This document shows positions 17,189 to 26,253 of a DNA stretch of 64,000 nt, piece after piece. The position numbers were made by a program, and so were the translations under genes. This DNA is from an uncultured Victivallales bacterium. GTDB taxonomy: Bacteria; Verrucomicrobiota; Lentisphaeria; Victivallales; UBA1829. The DNA lies in assembly GCA_944391115.1 (NCBI GenBank), contig CALXSJ010000016.1, positions 24,695 to 88,694 on the forward strand. Reading direction: 5' to 3'. The notes beneath the pieces were generated by a model, which was not told where the DNA came from, did not search any database, and was given only the letters and a program-made list of their open reading frames with translations. Position 1 is the first letter of the stretch, and each line of letters starts with the position of its first letter.

Positions 17189-17935
17189 ATGCAGTATCTG
17201 AACATGCTGCCCTATCAGCTGCGCGAGGCTCTGGACAGAAATTATCCGGCGGTTCTGCCGCTGGGGGTCATCGAATATCATGCGGAACATCTGCCGCTTG
17301 GCGTGGACTGTTTCACCTGTATTGAGGCGATCCGGCGCGTTGAAAAACGCCGTCCGGAACTGGTGGTGCTTCCGCCGTTCTATTACGGCGCGGCATCGCT
17401 TGCCGTCGCCGGACCGGAACGCAACGGCACAATCCAGGTGGATTCGGAAAAGATCATTCCTGTTGCCGAAGAGATTTTCCGCGGACTGCTTCGGGTCGGA
17501 TTTCGCAACATCCATGCGTTCATCGCACATCAGACGGAAGGGTTTGAGCAGGGCATGCCGACGGATCTGGCATTCCGTTTTGCGGCACGTCATGTGATCT
17601 TCGAATGGCTGGAGAAAGAATCCGGCGAAGGATGGTGGGGAACGGAGAAGTTCAGTTCCTATTATTCCGGCAGCAATGATCCGTTCCAATGGATTGGAGT
17701 GCATCCGATCCGGAGCAGGGAAACGACGGCGGCATATGGGTGCGACCACGCGGGGAAACTGGAAACCAGCGAAGCCATGGCCATCTGTCCGGACCATGTC
17801 GAAATGCATCGTCTGGATGAGTCGCTCTGGTTCAGCCGTCCGGGAAAAGAGGCCTCGCCGGAATGGGGCGACGGTGCGCTTGAGGCTTCTTCCCGGGACA
17901 TGGAAAAAATTCTGTTCGGCGGGATGAGGCAGTAA
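17189..17935 (+). CDS. Creatininase-family amidohydrolase
   Basis: The 248-residue protein has the creatininase signature LPLGVIEYHAEHLPLGVD, which gives metal ligands Glu29, His31 and Asp40. A further His near 113 (FIAHQTEGFEQG) stands where the family has a His-Gly-Gly-Asn loop. This loop differs from creatininase itself. Members hydrolyse cyclic amides and ring formamides. A strong AAGGAGGAGG ribosome binding site lies 12 bases after the preceding stop. It is the last gene of the operon starting at 13390. With a NagA-like deacetylase upstream, cleavage of an amide on an amino sugar is a reasonable but unproven role. Confidence 0.85.
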   Translation: MQYLNMLPYQLREALDRNYPAVLPLGVIEYHAEHLPLGVDCFTCIEAIRRVEKRRPELVVLPPFYYGAASLAVAGPERNGTIQVDSEKIIPVAEEIFRGLLRVGFRNIHAFIAHQTEGFEQGMPTDLAFRFAARHVIFEWLEKESGEGWWGTEKFSSYYSGSNDPFQWIGVHPIRSRETTAAYGCDHAGKLETSEAMAICPDHVEMHRLDESLWFSRPGKEASPEWGDGALEASSRDMEKILFGGMRQ

Positions 17936-18313
17936 CCGGCCTCGGAATGCAATCATCCCGCTCATGAGAGATCCGTCTGCTGTCACTGTCATTTCGCCGT
18001 GGCGGATAAGCTCTTTCTGCAAGCAACGGAGTCCGCCGTTTGATCATGCAGCGGAGAACGAATCTTCCTGTGTGTTACGCCGCCAAGCTGGCGGCTCAAC
18101 TCCAGAAGTTCCGGTTTCGGTTTCATGATTTTCGCCTCAGGATTCATCTGATCTTCCTTTTTCTTTTCGATGCTCTTTCCATATGCATCTTCTTCCTGTT
18201 TTGTCAGATGAAGTCTTATGTTTTACGCAAATCGCAGAGCCTCCAGCGGATGAACATTCCGGAACGGGCATTGGGTGTCCAGCTCTGGGCCATAAAAAAT
18301 CTTCGCAGTACCG
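17936..18313. other. Intergenic stretch between convergent genes
   Basis: These 378 bases separate the creatininase-family gene from the convergent discoidin-domain gene. A GC-rich hairpin (GCCGCC-AAGCT-GGCGGC, 18079-18095) is visible but has no T tract on either side. I see no gene in it. Confidence 0.45.
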
Positions 18314-19141
18314 CTATTTCACAATCAGTTCCGACGGTGCGCTCCGGTAGGAGGCCTGCACTTCGATTTTCAGATAGCGTGCAGTCTGCTTCGGGAATTC
18401 CAGCATCTGTTCGCTGGCGAGTTTCACTTGTTCTCCGGCTTTGATCCAGTTTTTCCCGTCCGGAGAGGTGGATACCACGACTTTGTCAAAAGGCGCCATG
18501 CAGCAGAATCCGACTGCGGAGACCTCTTTATTTCCGCCGAGATCAACTGTCAATGTGGATCCCCGGTAGGCGCTGTAATGATTTCCGCGCGGCATGGAGT
18601 TGCCGTCCACCAGGAATTTTGGAGAAAAACGCCAGTTCATTCCCTGGCCCTTTTCGTCGATGGTGCAGAAGGTTGCAAGATTGACCGGGACATCGGGAAT
18701 GAAACCCGCCATTTCCGAGATGCTGATCGCCTGTTTTTTGTCGGCGGCCCCTCTGAGTTTCAGCCGGATTCCCCTGACAGATACCGGCTCAGGCAGATAC
18801 AGTGAGAGCATGCCGTTCCCGCATGTGGATTTCATCTTCCCGAGTTCTTTCCAGTTCTTTCCGTCCCCGGAGGCTTCCGCCACGCCTCCGGCAAGATTGG
18901 CTCCGATCAATGTAACCGCCTGAATTTGCAAGGTTTCCGGAAGCTGACATGTCAGAGTGGCAGTGGCATCCTCCCTGGTATAGCTTTGCCAGCGCGTGTC
19001 CATCCTGCCGTCGAAGGCCTGGGGGATGCTTTTCGGGTATGCGGTGGCACTCCAGGAACCCGAGGTGAAAATGTTTTCTGCTCCGGAGACTCCTGCCGCG
19101 GTCAGCAGGACGGCGATCATGGTGAAAACTGCTTTGTTCAT
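18314..19141 (-). CDS. Secreted protein with two F5/8 type C (discoidin) domains
   Basis: The 275-residue protein has a signal peptide (AVFTMIAVLLTAAGVSG). Two discoidin-like sugar-binding domains follow. The first runs over about residues 25-140 (AFDGRMDTRWQSYT, then VSVRGIRLKLRG). The second covers about 150-275 (FLVDGNSMPRGNHYS, STLTVDLGGNKEVSAVGF, ARYLKIEVQASYRS). These domains bind galactose, fucose or other terminal sugars at the cell surface or on extracellular enzymes. It is the last gene of the minus-strand operon and follows the GH29 fucosidase by 28 bases. It has no catalytic domain, so it may help capture fucosylated glycan for that operon. The function is an inference from the domains. 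Confidence 0.8.
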   Translation of the reverse strand: MNKAVFTMIAVLLTAAGVSGAENIFTSGSWSATAYPKSIPQAFDGRMDTRWQSYTREDATATLTCQLPETLQIQAVTLIGANLAGGVAEASGDGKNWKELGKMKSTCGNGMLSLYLPEPVSVRGIRLKLRGAADKKQAISISEMAGFIPDVPVNLATFCTIDEKGQGMNWRFSPKFLVDGNSMPRGNHYSAYRGSTLTVDLGGNKEVSAVGFCCMAPFDKVVVSTSPDGKNWIKAGEQVKLASEQMLEFPKQTARYLKIEVQASYRSAPSELIVK

Positions 19142-19169
19142 GATTGGACTTCCTTTCCAGGTTGTTGAA

Positions 19170-20444
19170 TCAGCAGGTTACTTTTATGACCGGAAGGTCT
19201 ATGAGTGACGCTTCCGGCGGCAGCTCCAGGCACAGCTGTCCATTGTTCCATGAGAACGGGACGGCTTCTCCCGATTCCAGAAGGACGGCAGAGTGCGGTT
19301 TCTGTTCCATTCCGGCAATGACGATGCGCCTGTCATCCGGCGGCGTCATCAGATGACAGTACAGCGAACCGTCCTTTCCGCGGGTGATTCGTCCCCATTC
19401 CGGTTCCGGGAGCCCGGATGTGCCCGTGCCGTAAACGGCCTCGCCGTTGACGGCGAGCCATGCGCCGATTTCCCGCAGCCTGCGGATGGAAGCTCCCGGA
19501 ATGGCTCCGTTCGGCAGCGGTCCGATATTCAGCTGGTAGTTTCCGTTTTTCGAAGCATTTGAAATCAGATTGCAGAGTAGTTCTCTGACGGATTTCCAGT
19601 GAAAATCCCGTTTGCTGTATCCCCAGGATTCGTTGAAGGTGCCGCTGGTCTCCCAGGGGCGGCTGATACTTTCCGCAGGAAATGTATTGTCCGGCATGGA
19701 GAGGTAATCAATTCCGGCATTGTTTCCGTCCGGATGATTCCATGTCACCCCGATTCTGCTGTTGACGATTCCGCCGCGGGAATGAATGAGATCCATCAGG
19801 CGCTCCAGGCGTTCCGGAGTCAGCAGGGGACTTTTCGCCCAGCAGTCAAGCCAGAAGAGGCGGATGCCGTAATTGTCCAGCAGTTCGCGAATCTGGGGAA
19901 GACATTTTCCCGAGAAATATTCCCCGTATGCCTGCTGTGACGGCTGAACGATTTCAGGATCGCCCGGAATCGCCGGCCAGTGAGGTTTCCCTCCGCCCGC
20001 CTCATGCCAGTCCAGCCAGTGGGAATAGTATGCGCCGAAGAGAATGCCTTCATGGTCGCATGCCTTTTTGAATTCTCCGATCAGGTCGCGTCCGAACGGC
20101 GTTTTTCTGACGACATTGTAACTGCTGACGGAGGTATCATACATGGCGAATCCGTCATGATGCTTTGCCGTTATCACAACATATCCCGCGCCGGCATTCC
20201 TGATTTCCCGCGCCCATGCCGCCGGATCGAATTCCTCTGCTGTGAATTCGTTGGCCAGGGCATCGTATTCCTCATCCGGAATCGGCCCGCCGTCCGGCCA
20301 GAGCGCCTGATATTTGATCCATTCGGCATAGGCGTTGCGTCCCTGCGCTTTTCCTTTCCAGATTCCGCCGGGAATGGAGTAGAGTCCATAGTGGATGAAA
20401 ATGCCGAACCGCAGGTCTGTGAATTGCTGCAACAGATCTTTCAT
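19170..20444 (-). CDS. GH29 alpha-L-fucosidase
   Basis: The 424-residue protein is a GH29 catalytic domain with the usual start RFGIFIHYGLYSIPGG, the conserved YVVITAKHHDGFAMYD block, and the nucleophile Asp200 in RLFWLDCW. The later SGTFNESWGYSK region matches the sugar-binding and acid/base area. The C-terminal 90 residues form a short beta-sandwich. It removes alpha-L-fucose from glycans. It has no signal peptide, so it would act in the cytoplasm on imported oligosaccharides, in agreement with the transporter gene of the same operon. GGAGA stands before the ATG, and the start is 15 bases after the upstream lyase gene's stop. Confidence 0.9.
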   Translation of the reverse strand: MKDLLQQFTDLRFGIFIHYGLYSIPGGIWKGKAQGRNAYAEWIKYQALWPDGGPIPDEEYDALANEFTAEEFDPAAWAREIRNAGAGYVVITAKHHDGFAMYDTSVSSYNVVRKTPFGRDLIGEFKKACDHEGILFGAYYSHWLDWHEAGGGKPHWPAIPGDPEIVQPSQQAYGEYFSGKCLPQIRELLDNYGIRLFWLDCWAKSPLLTPERLERLMDLIHSRGGIVNSRIGVTWNHPDGNNAGIDYLSMPDNTFPAESISRPWETSGTFNESWGYSKRDFHWKSVRELLCNLISNASKNGNYQLNIGPLPNGAIPGASIRRLREIGAWLAVNGEAVYGTGTSGLPEPEWGRITRGKDGSLYCHLMTPPDDRRIVIAGMEQKPHSAVLLESGEAVPFSWNNGQLCLELPPEASLIDLPVIKVTC

Positions 20445-20459
20445 AAGAAAGGGTCTCCT

Positions 20460-23225
20460 TTATTGTTTCGGTACAACGATTGTATTGCCAAGAGGATAGC
20501 GCGGATCCACATGGACACTGTCCACACCGGTCAGTTTGATCTTCAACGGGGAGCGGTCCGCCGGATCGCTGATGGCCACGCTCAGTTCGTAGGCATGGGC
20601 AAGCTCTTTCACGCCAATGAATGCCGGACGGCTGACCGATTCCAGCGGTTTCGGATAATTTCCGGGAGCGAAAATCACATATCCCGTTGTCTTTGTCCTG
20701 TCGTCCCGGACGGCATGGACGGTTCTGTCGAACCGCAGGACTTTCATCTGCGGATTCGCCGCGAATGCCTGCGCCTTTGTCTGGTCTGCCTGGATCAGAA
20801 TGGTGTAGGCACAGCTTCTCCCCATCGGATTGCGTCCGTGGTCGATGTAGGCGAGGGCAAATTCCCCCCGGGTGGGGGTGTAATACTTTTCATTGTCTTC
20901 GTATTTCTTTTCCCGGAATGATTTGGAGGCCATATCCTTCAACGGATTGTTGTCCGGATTCCTGAGATAACGTTTGTAGAAGTAGGTCCAGCTCTGCCGG
21001 CCTTTCTGGAATTTTACCTGAGGCGCTCCTTTCCAGATCCGGTAACTGTTGCCGAGATTGTCGCCGAGCAGACTGCCGTCCTTCCAGGCCGAAATCCTGT
21101 TTCCGGAGGGAATCTGCTGAAAGATTGTGGTAACGGCGCTGCCGCCGGGGGAATTCCCGGGACGGGGGTTGGCTTTGACGATGTCGCTGACGGTAATTGT
21201 GATTCTGTCATCGAAGAAAAAAATTCCCTGCCTGAAACTGACATCGCTTCCTGTGAAATACATTCCCCAGACTCCATTGCCTTCCGGAATCGTGACACCT
21301 CCGGCAAAGTTGTTTCCATTGCCGTACATCGCATACCCTTCAAAAATTTCGGCGGGAGTCCGGATTACGCTGGTTGCTCCGGGAATATGATTCCAGTTCC
21401 ACCCCCCGGTCCGGAAGGCGTCTTCGCCGTCGATGGAGAGGAACAGGGAGCCGTTGCGGCTGTTGCGTCCGTAGTTGTTGTTTTCGAGCCAGCCGTAAAT
21501 TTCCAGCCCCCGGTGACATGCAAGCATTCCGGCGGCGGCTGCCATGACTTTACCCCGGCGGTGAACCGCCAGGGCGGCCAGATTGAACGTCATATGTCCT
21601 TCCAGCGGCAGAGGAGTCAGGCCTTCCGCAAGGAAGCGGCTGCTTTCTCCGGTTTTCCTTCCGTTGAGCGCGCTCAGATAGAGACGCGCCATCCGGCGGT
21701 CGGGCGTATCGATTTTTGAAAGAAGCAAAGCTATTTCGCTGCCGTCAATTGTCAGGCGGTCACCCGCCCGCATGGGCAGATTGATTGGAGTTTTTCCGTG
21801 ATCGAGCTGGAAATTCAGCGCATACGCATATCGGTAAAGTTTTTCGCGGGTGCTTCCGGCGACGGCGAATTGCGTTCCCTCCAGCGGAAGAAGCTGGAAC
21901 CTGATCAGCGCCGGAATGGCGTAGCTTCCGTAGGCGGGATGATGTCCGCCGTGATGATGAACCGTCCCATCCTCGCCGAGCGGCGACTGCGAGGCAAGCG
22001 AGAGATCGTAAAAACGTTTCAGGACGCGGAAACGCTGATAACGCTCCGCCGGATCTTCCATCATTGCAATGCAGAGCGGCACCTGTGACGTGTAATTGAA
22101 ATAGAAATCGCAATTGCCCTGCGGAGATTCCATCATCATCTCCTTTCCACCTGACAGCCAGCCTGCAGCTTTTGCCATTTCGTCAAGAAGCCCGGCCCGC
22201 TTCAACTCCTCCCGGAGCGCATGGAGCGCGGGAGGCCAGTGACGCCAGCCGTATCCGTTGCCGATCCATCCGAGATTTCCATTGCCCTGGGCATATCCCT
22301 GAACCAGCATATAGCGGCAGAGCGCCGTGCCGATCTCCGCGGCACGTCTGCGTTCCGTTCCCTTGAGGCGGGGCAGGAGAAACTGAATTTTACGAAAGAG
22401 CGGAAGAAGTTTCTGCTTGAAATCAATGGAGCCCTTCACCGTCAGCGGGATCGTGTTCTTGAAACCGAATTCCAGCGCGGGGCCGGAACCGTTTCCGGAA
22501 ATTCCCAGTGCGGAAAATTCTTTTTCCAGTTTTTCCACGCTGTCACAGGAGAGCGGCGAACTGTGCATGAGCGGATGACTGAAACGTTCCGTCACCAGTT
22601 TCAAATCTCTTTTCCCCTGTTCTGAAATCTCTGTTTCGGGAAGGAATTCCGGAAGATACGGACGGTTGAAGGCGATGTCGCGGCTGCTGAAAATGGTCTT
22701 CCCTGGTGGGAGTTTCAGCATATCCTTGTGTCCGATCCACGGCTGGACATGGTCGGCGCGCCAGGCGTTTGTCACATAGACGGGGCGCAGTTCGTCGATC
22801 CGCGCACTGCCGGCTTCCGGCGGAGCGGTCAGAACAATCCTGCTGATGGCTGTGCCCGGTTTGATCCCGATGTCGGAAAAGGGGCCTCCCATCGGGCGCC
22901 AGTAACGGAAATTGAGGTTGAACCAGGCCTTTCCAAGAGATTTGCCTCCATCGAAGAATTCCACATGAAGCCTGCCGCTGCACGGCTTTTCCAGATAGAA
23001 CCACATGCCGAAGGCTCCATCCCTTTCCGGAACGGTGACACGCGGGAAGCGGATTTCCAGTTTCCCCGATCCGTTCCACTTCCAGAGACGCGATGACGGC
23101 GGGCTCTTGAAATGGTCGCGGACCTCTGCGGTTTCCCCGGATTCCGCGCGCCAGATTTCATTTGCGCCTGATGCCGCTGCCGCCGCAAGAAACAGCATCG
23201 GGATAAGAAGAAAACAACTTTTCAT
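20460..23225 (-). CDS. Chondroitinase-ABC-like polysaccharide lyase (PL8 superfamily), copy B
   Basis: ATG 23225 is chosen (921 residues) because it opens the signal peptide SCFLLIPMLFLAAAAASG and overlaps the preceding stop by ATGA; the 82 codons before it have no such features. Residues 25-150 are the jelly-roll lyase N-terminal domain. The middle is an (alpha/alpha) toroid and the C-terminal part is a beta-sandwich. By position the catalytic set of chondroitinase ABC (His501, Tyr508, Arg560, Glu653) corresponds to His425 and Tyr432 in DGTVHHHGGHHPAY, an Arg near 486-490 (LPMRAGDR) and Glu575 in GLEIYGW. The conserved WNWNHIPGATS block is present. It should cleave a glycosaminoglycan such as chondroitin sulfate by elimination. 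The substrate is inferred. Confidence 0.85.
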   Translation of the reverse strand: MKSCFLLIPMLFLAAAAASGANEIWRAESGETAEVRDHFKSPPSSRLWKWNGSGKLEIRFPRVTVPERDGAFGMWFYLEKPCSGRLHVEFFDGGKSLGKAWFNLNFRYWRPMGGPFSDIGIKPGTAISRIVLTAPPEAGSARIDELRPVYVTNAWRADHVQPWIGHKDMLKLPPGKTIFSSRDIAFNRPYLPEFLPETEISEQGKRDLKLVTERFSHPLMHSSPLSCDSVEKLEKEFSALGISGNGSGPALEFGFKNTIPLTVKGSIDFKQKLLPLFRKIQFLLPRLKGTERRRAAEIGTALCRYMLVQGYAQGNGNLGWIGNGYGWRHWPPALHALREELKRAGLLDEMAKAAGWLSGGKEMMMESPQGNCDFYFNYTSQVPLCIAMMEDPAERYQRFRVLKRFYDLSLASQSPLGEDGTVHHHGGHHPAYGSYAIPALIRFQLLPLEGTQFAVAGSTREKLYRYAYALNFQLDHGKTPINLPMRAGDRLTIDGSEIALLLSKIDTPDRRMARLYLSALNGRKTGESSRFLAEGLTPLPLEGHMTFNLAALAVHRRGKVMAAAAGMLACHRGLEIYGWLENNNYGRNSRNGSLFLSIDGEDAFRTGGWNWNHIPGATSVIRTPAEIFEGYAMYGNGNNFAGGVTIPEGNGVWGMYFTGSDVSFRQGIFFFDDRITITVSDIVKANPRPGNSPGGSAVTTIFQQIPSGNRISAWKDGSLLGDNLGNSYRIWKGAPQVKFQKGRQSWTYFYKRYLRNPDNNPLKDMASKSFREKKYEDNEKYYTPTRGEFALAYIDHGRNPMGRSCAYTILIQADQTKAQAFAANPQMKVLRFDRTVHAVRDDRTKTTGYVIFAPGNYPKPLESVSRPAFIGVKELAHAYELSVAISDPADRSPLKIKLTGVDSVHVDPRYPLGNTIVVPKQ

Positions 23226-26209
23226 TGACGGTTCTCCCTGTATTTGAAAACCGCTGTCGCGGCTTCCAGATTGTAGTTCTGAATCTCGAATTCGGAGCGT
23301 CCAAGCGCCCGGATCTGTCCGGAGGAAGCGGCAGGCTCCCAGCCTTCTTTCAGCCGGATGCGGGTTGTGACATTTTTCTGCATCCGATATCCCGGGCCCG
23401 GGGCATCCAGAAGCGGATTGAGCAGATCCATGCGCAGCATTCCGTTTTCTGCATGTGCCATGACAATACACGGGGCGGAAACCGCGCAGAGCTCCCCGAA
23501 ATTCACTTCTCCCGCTTCAAACAGAGCGTATCCGGCAAGATTTTTTTCCGGAATATGGACGATGTGGGCGTTCCGGTCGCGCCGGACGATCCGGAAGGGA
23601 AGTTTTTCCGGGGAGCTCCTCCAGAGTTCCGCAATCCGTTCCGCGCGTTCCGCCCGCGACGGGAGGAAGACCATATATTCGTATCCGGCATTTTCCGGCG
23701 CCGGACCGTGATCAAAGTAAGCCAGTTCCATTTCCCCTTCGTTGGAGATGATTTTATTGTGCAGTTCCGGATTTTTCTCATTCCAGTAGGGATGGAACGG
23801 CCAGGCTGTTTTCCCCCGCCGGAACCGGACATTGCCATTGCGGAACGCATAGCCGTTTCCTGCCGAATCAATGAAGAAACCTTTTCCCGCTTGAAATTTC
23901 GTTTTGTCCAGTTTTTCAAGGGAGTTCTGAAAGAGCGTCGTTGCCACGGGCGCGCTGTCCGAAGCTCTGATTGCGCTTCCCAGCATCAGCATCATGCCGT
24001 CGAAGGCGAAAAGGGATTTGCGCGCCCGGAAGCTCGTGTCGATCCGCGACTCCGCACAGCGTTTTGCATATTCGGCGCGCCCGAGATACCAGACCGGCGG
24101 ACCGACCCGGAGCGGGTCATCGAGTTCCGGAAGTTCCTCCTGCAGTTTCATCGCCCACATTCCGGCGTCGCCCTGTGCGACGGCGCCTGCAAATGACTCG
24201 CCTGTCAGAGCTTCGACGTTTTCAAAGTGCTGGCGCAGCGCCTCCGCGGGGAGAACGCGTGCGGTGGTTCCCGGCCAGAAGTTGTAGTTCCAGCCCCTGT
24301 TCAGAATGAAACCGCTTTTTTCCGGAGTCTCGCCAAGAATCTGCATCTGCCCGAAATTGAGATAGCGTCCCATGGTGTTTCCATCTTGAAATGCGTAAAT
24401 CTCATTGGCGAACATGCCGTTGCGCTGTCCGCGCACAACCGCCATTCCACTGCCCTGCCGGTGAATCATGGAAACCGCATAGTTCAGCGCGGCACTTCCT
24501 GTCATGGGATCCGGCAGGATTCCCGCTGCGCGGAATCGGTCTCCCGCCGGAGTTTTCCTGTTGTAAAAGTGTTCAAATGCCAGATAGCGCGCTGCGCATG
24601 CCCTGTCCAGTTCTCCCGGCGCTTCGGCGATCCACGCCAGAGCGGAGGCATGGGCGAAAGTGAATTTCGCGCACTCTCTCCAGCGTCCGGAGAACATATG
24701 CGGTCCGTACGGATTGGAATAAAAGGCCATTGCCATCACCGCTTTTCGCATCAGGCGATGCATCCGCTCCGGAAAGAAGGGGGAATTCCGCAGCAGATGA
24801 ACCGTCCGGCAGATCGGTTCGAGAGCCGGCAGATTGTATCCCGCATAAATCATGGAGTGATGCGTCATCGTGCCATCCGGCCATAAATCCCCGTTTCCGG
24901 CGGTGAGATTGAGCCAGCGCTTCAGCGCAAGAAGGTCTCTCCAGCCGGTGCGCGGATCATCCTGAAGGAAAATCACGCCGATGCAGCTCTCCAGGAGTGT
25001 GTTATAGAAGTCGGCGTTGCCGCTGCACTCCTTCCGGTAAAGTTCATCGACTCCTGCAATGAAGCGAAGACGGGCGATCAGTGCGTCGAAGCGTCCGGCT
25101 TTTTTCAGCTCCTCCCGAAGCAGACGCACCGGGGCGATGAAGCTGGTCCGCATGCCGTAAAAACTGCCGTGCCCCTGCTGGATGACCAGATCGGTCATAT
25201 CCAGCATCAGGCTGTGCCACTGTTTGCGTTCCCCTTCCGGCATTTCGCCGAAATTCAACGCCCGCCCGACGGTATGCAGATCGCCGTAAAACGCCGGGAT
25301 GTCGCGAATCTGTCCGCTGACGAATGTTCCCGTCCGCCGGAGCGCCCAGCGGTTCCGGATCTCCTGCAGTCGATTCTTTTCATCCGGCTGAAATGTGGTG
25401 CCGGCAGGAAATCTTTGCAGAAACTCTTGTCCGATGCGTTGTAACATCCGCATTTGTCCCGGGGAAAGCTTCTCCGGTGTTTCGATTGCAATGCGGGGCG
25501 CCGCGGGATCAAACAGGGCAACGGAAAACGGGGATTCGTAAGCGTCCGCCTCCATCCAGAGAGGTTGTTCGGAACTCAGATCGCGCCTGGCGACATAAGG
25601 CATTCTTGATGACGGCCGTACCGCGCGCACATCCAGTTCGCGGCGCGGCGCGAAATCATCAAGGAAAAGGCATCCCTTTGAGAACCCCCGCGGAGCTGTG
25701 ATACGCATCACCGCCGCACCGGAAGCGGGAAATTTTGCCAGATCGCGTCCGTAAAGAAGCGAATTGAAGGTCCAGCCCGTGAAATTCAGATTGATGTAAA
25801 AGGTGCTGCCGCCGATTTCAAAGCGAAGGTTTCCTCCGATTTTTTCCGGGCAGAAGATCCAGGCAGAAAAGCCGCTCAGATCGCAGAAGGTCACCCATTC
25901 GTAAACAATGGGATCCGGGGATTTTCCCGTCAGATGGCGGAAGGCTTCCGGGTTGCGGAATGCAATCCATGCATCCGGTTTGTCCCATTCCCAGCGCAGC
26001 GACCGTGAGCCGTTTTTCGCGTAATCCGCCGAGATGGTCAGTTCCGAACCCGGCCCTGCGGAGAAATCCCCAGGAACCGAATCCGATTCAAAGGTATAAG
26101 TCATAAAGTCCGGTCTGCGTATTTCATAGGGAGCTGCCGCGCCCGCCAGCGGCGCCGCTGCAAGCAGCGCTCCGAGGTGCCATGCGTTTTTTCCGATATT
26201 CTTTTTCAT
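23222..26209 (-). CDS. Chondroitinase-ABC-like polysaccharide lyase (PL8 superfamily), copy A
   Basis: ATG 26209 has GAGGAAGAG just upstream; longer in-frame starts run into the transporter gene. The 995-residue protein has a signal peptide (AWHLGALLAAAPLAGAAA). An N-terminal jelly roll follows (TYTFESDSVPGDFSAG, NGSRSLRWEWD), then a helical toroid and a C-terminal beta domain. Catalytic residues align as His451 and Tyr458 in DGTMTHHSMIYAGY, Arg509 in MFSGRW and Glu603 in ANEIYAF. It is a diverged paralogue of the downstream lyase, with which it overlaps by four bases. The pair may act on different linkages or sulfation states of one glycosaminoglycan; no sulfatase is encoded nearby. Confidence 0.85.
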   Translation of the reverse strand: MKKNIGKNAWHLGALLAAAPLAGAAAPYEIRRPDFMTYTFESDSVPGDFSAGPGSELTISADYAKNGSRSLRWEWDKPDAWIAFRNPEAFRHLTGKSPDPIVYEWVTFCDLSGFSAWIFCPEKIGGNLRFEIGGSTFYINLNFTGWTFNSLLYGRDLAKFPASGAAVMRITAPRGFSKGCLFLDDFAPRRELDVRAVRPSSRMPYVARRDLSSEQPLWMEADAYESPFSVALFDPAAPRIAIETPEKLSPGQMRMLQRIGQEFLQRFPAGTTFQPDEKNRLQEIRNRWALRRTGTFVSGQIRDIPAFYGDLHTVGRALNFGEMPEGERKQWHSLMLDMTDLVIQQGHGSFYGMRTSFIAPVRLLREELKKAGRFDALIARLRFIAGVDELYRKECSGNADFYNTLLESCIGVIFLQDDPRTGWRDLLALKRWLNLTAGNGDLWPDGTMTHHSMIYAGYNLPALEPICRTVHLLRNSPFFPERMHRLMRKAVMAMAFYSNPYGPHMFSGRWRECAKFTFAHASALAWIAEAPGELDRACAARYLAFEHFYNRKTPAGDRFRAAGILPDPMTGSAALNYAVSMIHRQGSGMAVVRGQRNGMFANEIYAFQDGNTMGRYLNFGQMQILGETPEKSGFILNRGWNYNFWPGTTARVLPAEALRQHFENVEALTGESFAGAVAQGDAGMWAMKLQEELPELDDPLRVGPPVWYLGRAEYAKRCAESRIDTSFRARKSLFAFDGMMLMLGSAIRASDSAPVATTLFQNSLEKLDKTKFQAGKGFFIDSAGNGYAFRNGNVRFRRGKTAWPFHPYWNEKNPELHNKIISNEGEMELAYFDHGPAPENAGYEYMVFLPSRAERAERIAELWRSSPEKLPFRIVRRDRNAHIVHIPEKNLAGYALFEAGEVNFGELCAVSAPCIVMAHAENGMLRMDLLNPLLDAPGPGYRMQKNVTTRIRLKEGWEPAASSGQIRALGRSEFEIQNYNLEAATAVFKYRENRQ

Positions 26210-26253
26210 TGCTCTTCCTCCGGCATGCTGCGGTTCCGGGAACGCGGCATCTC

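Noticed and set aside
14834..18022. A 1062-codon open frame on the minus strand
   Set aside because: It is antisense to the NagA-like, toroid and creatininase-family genes, has no family match and no ribosome binding site; it arises from codon bias of the real genes.
18079..18095. GC-rich hairpin as terminator
   Set aside because: The stem is perfect but no T tract follows on either strand.
23226..23471. N-terminal extension of the second PL8 lyase
   Set aside because: The extra codons lie antisense-free inside the upstream lyase gene in another frame and precede a clear signal peptide and a coupled ATG.
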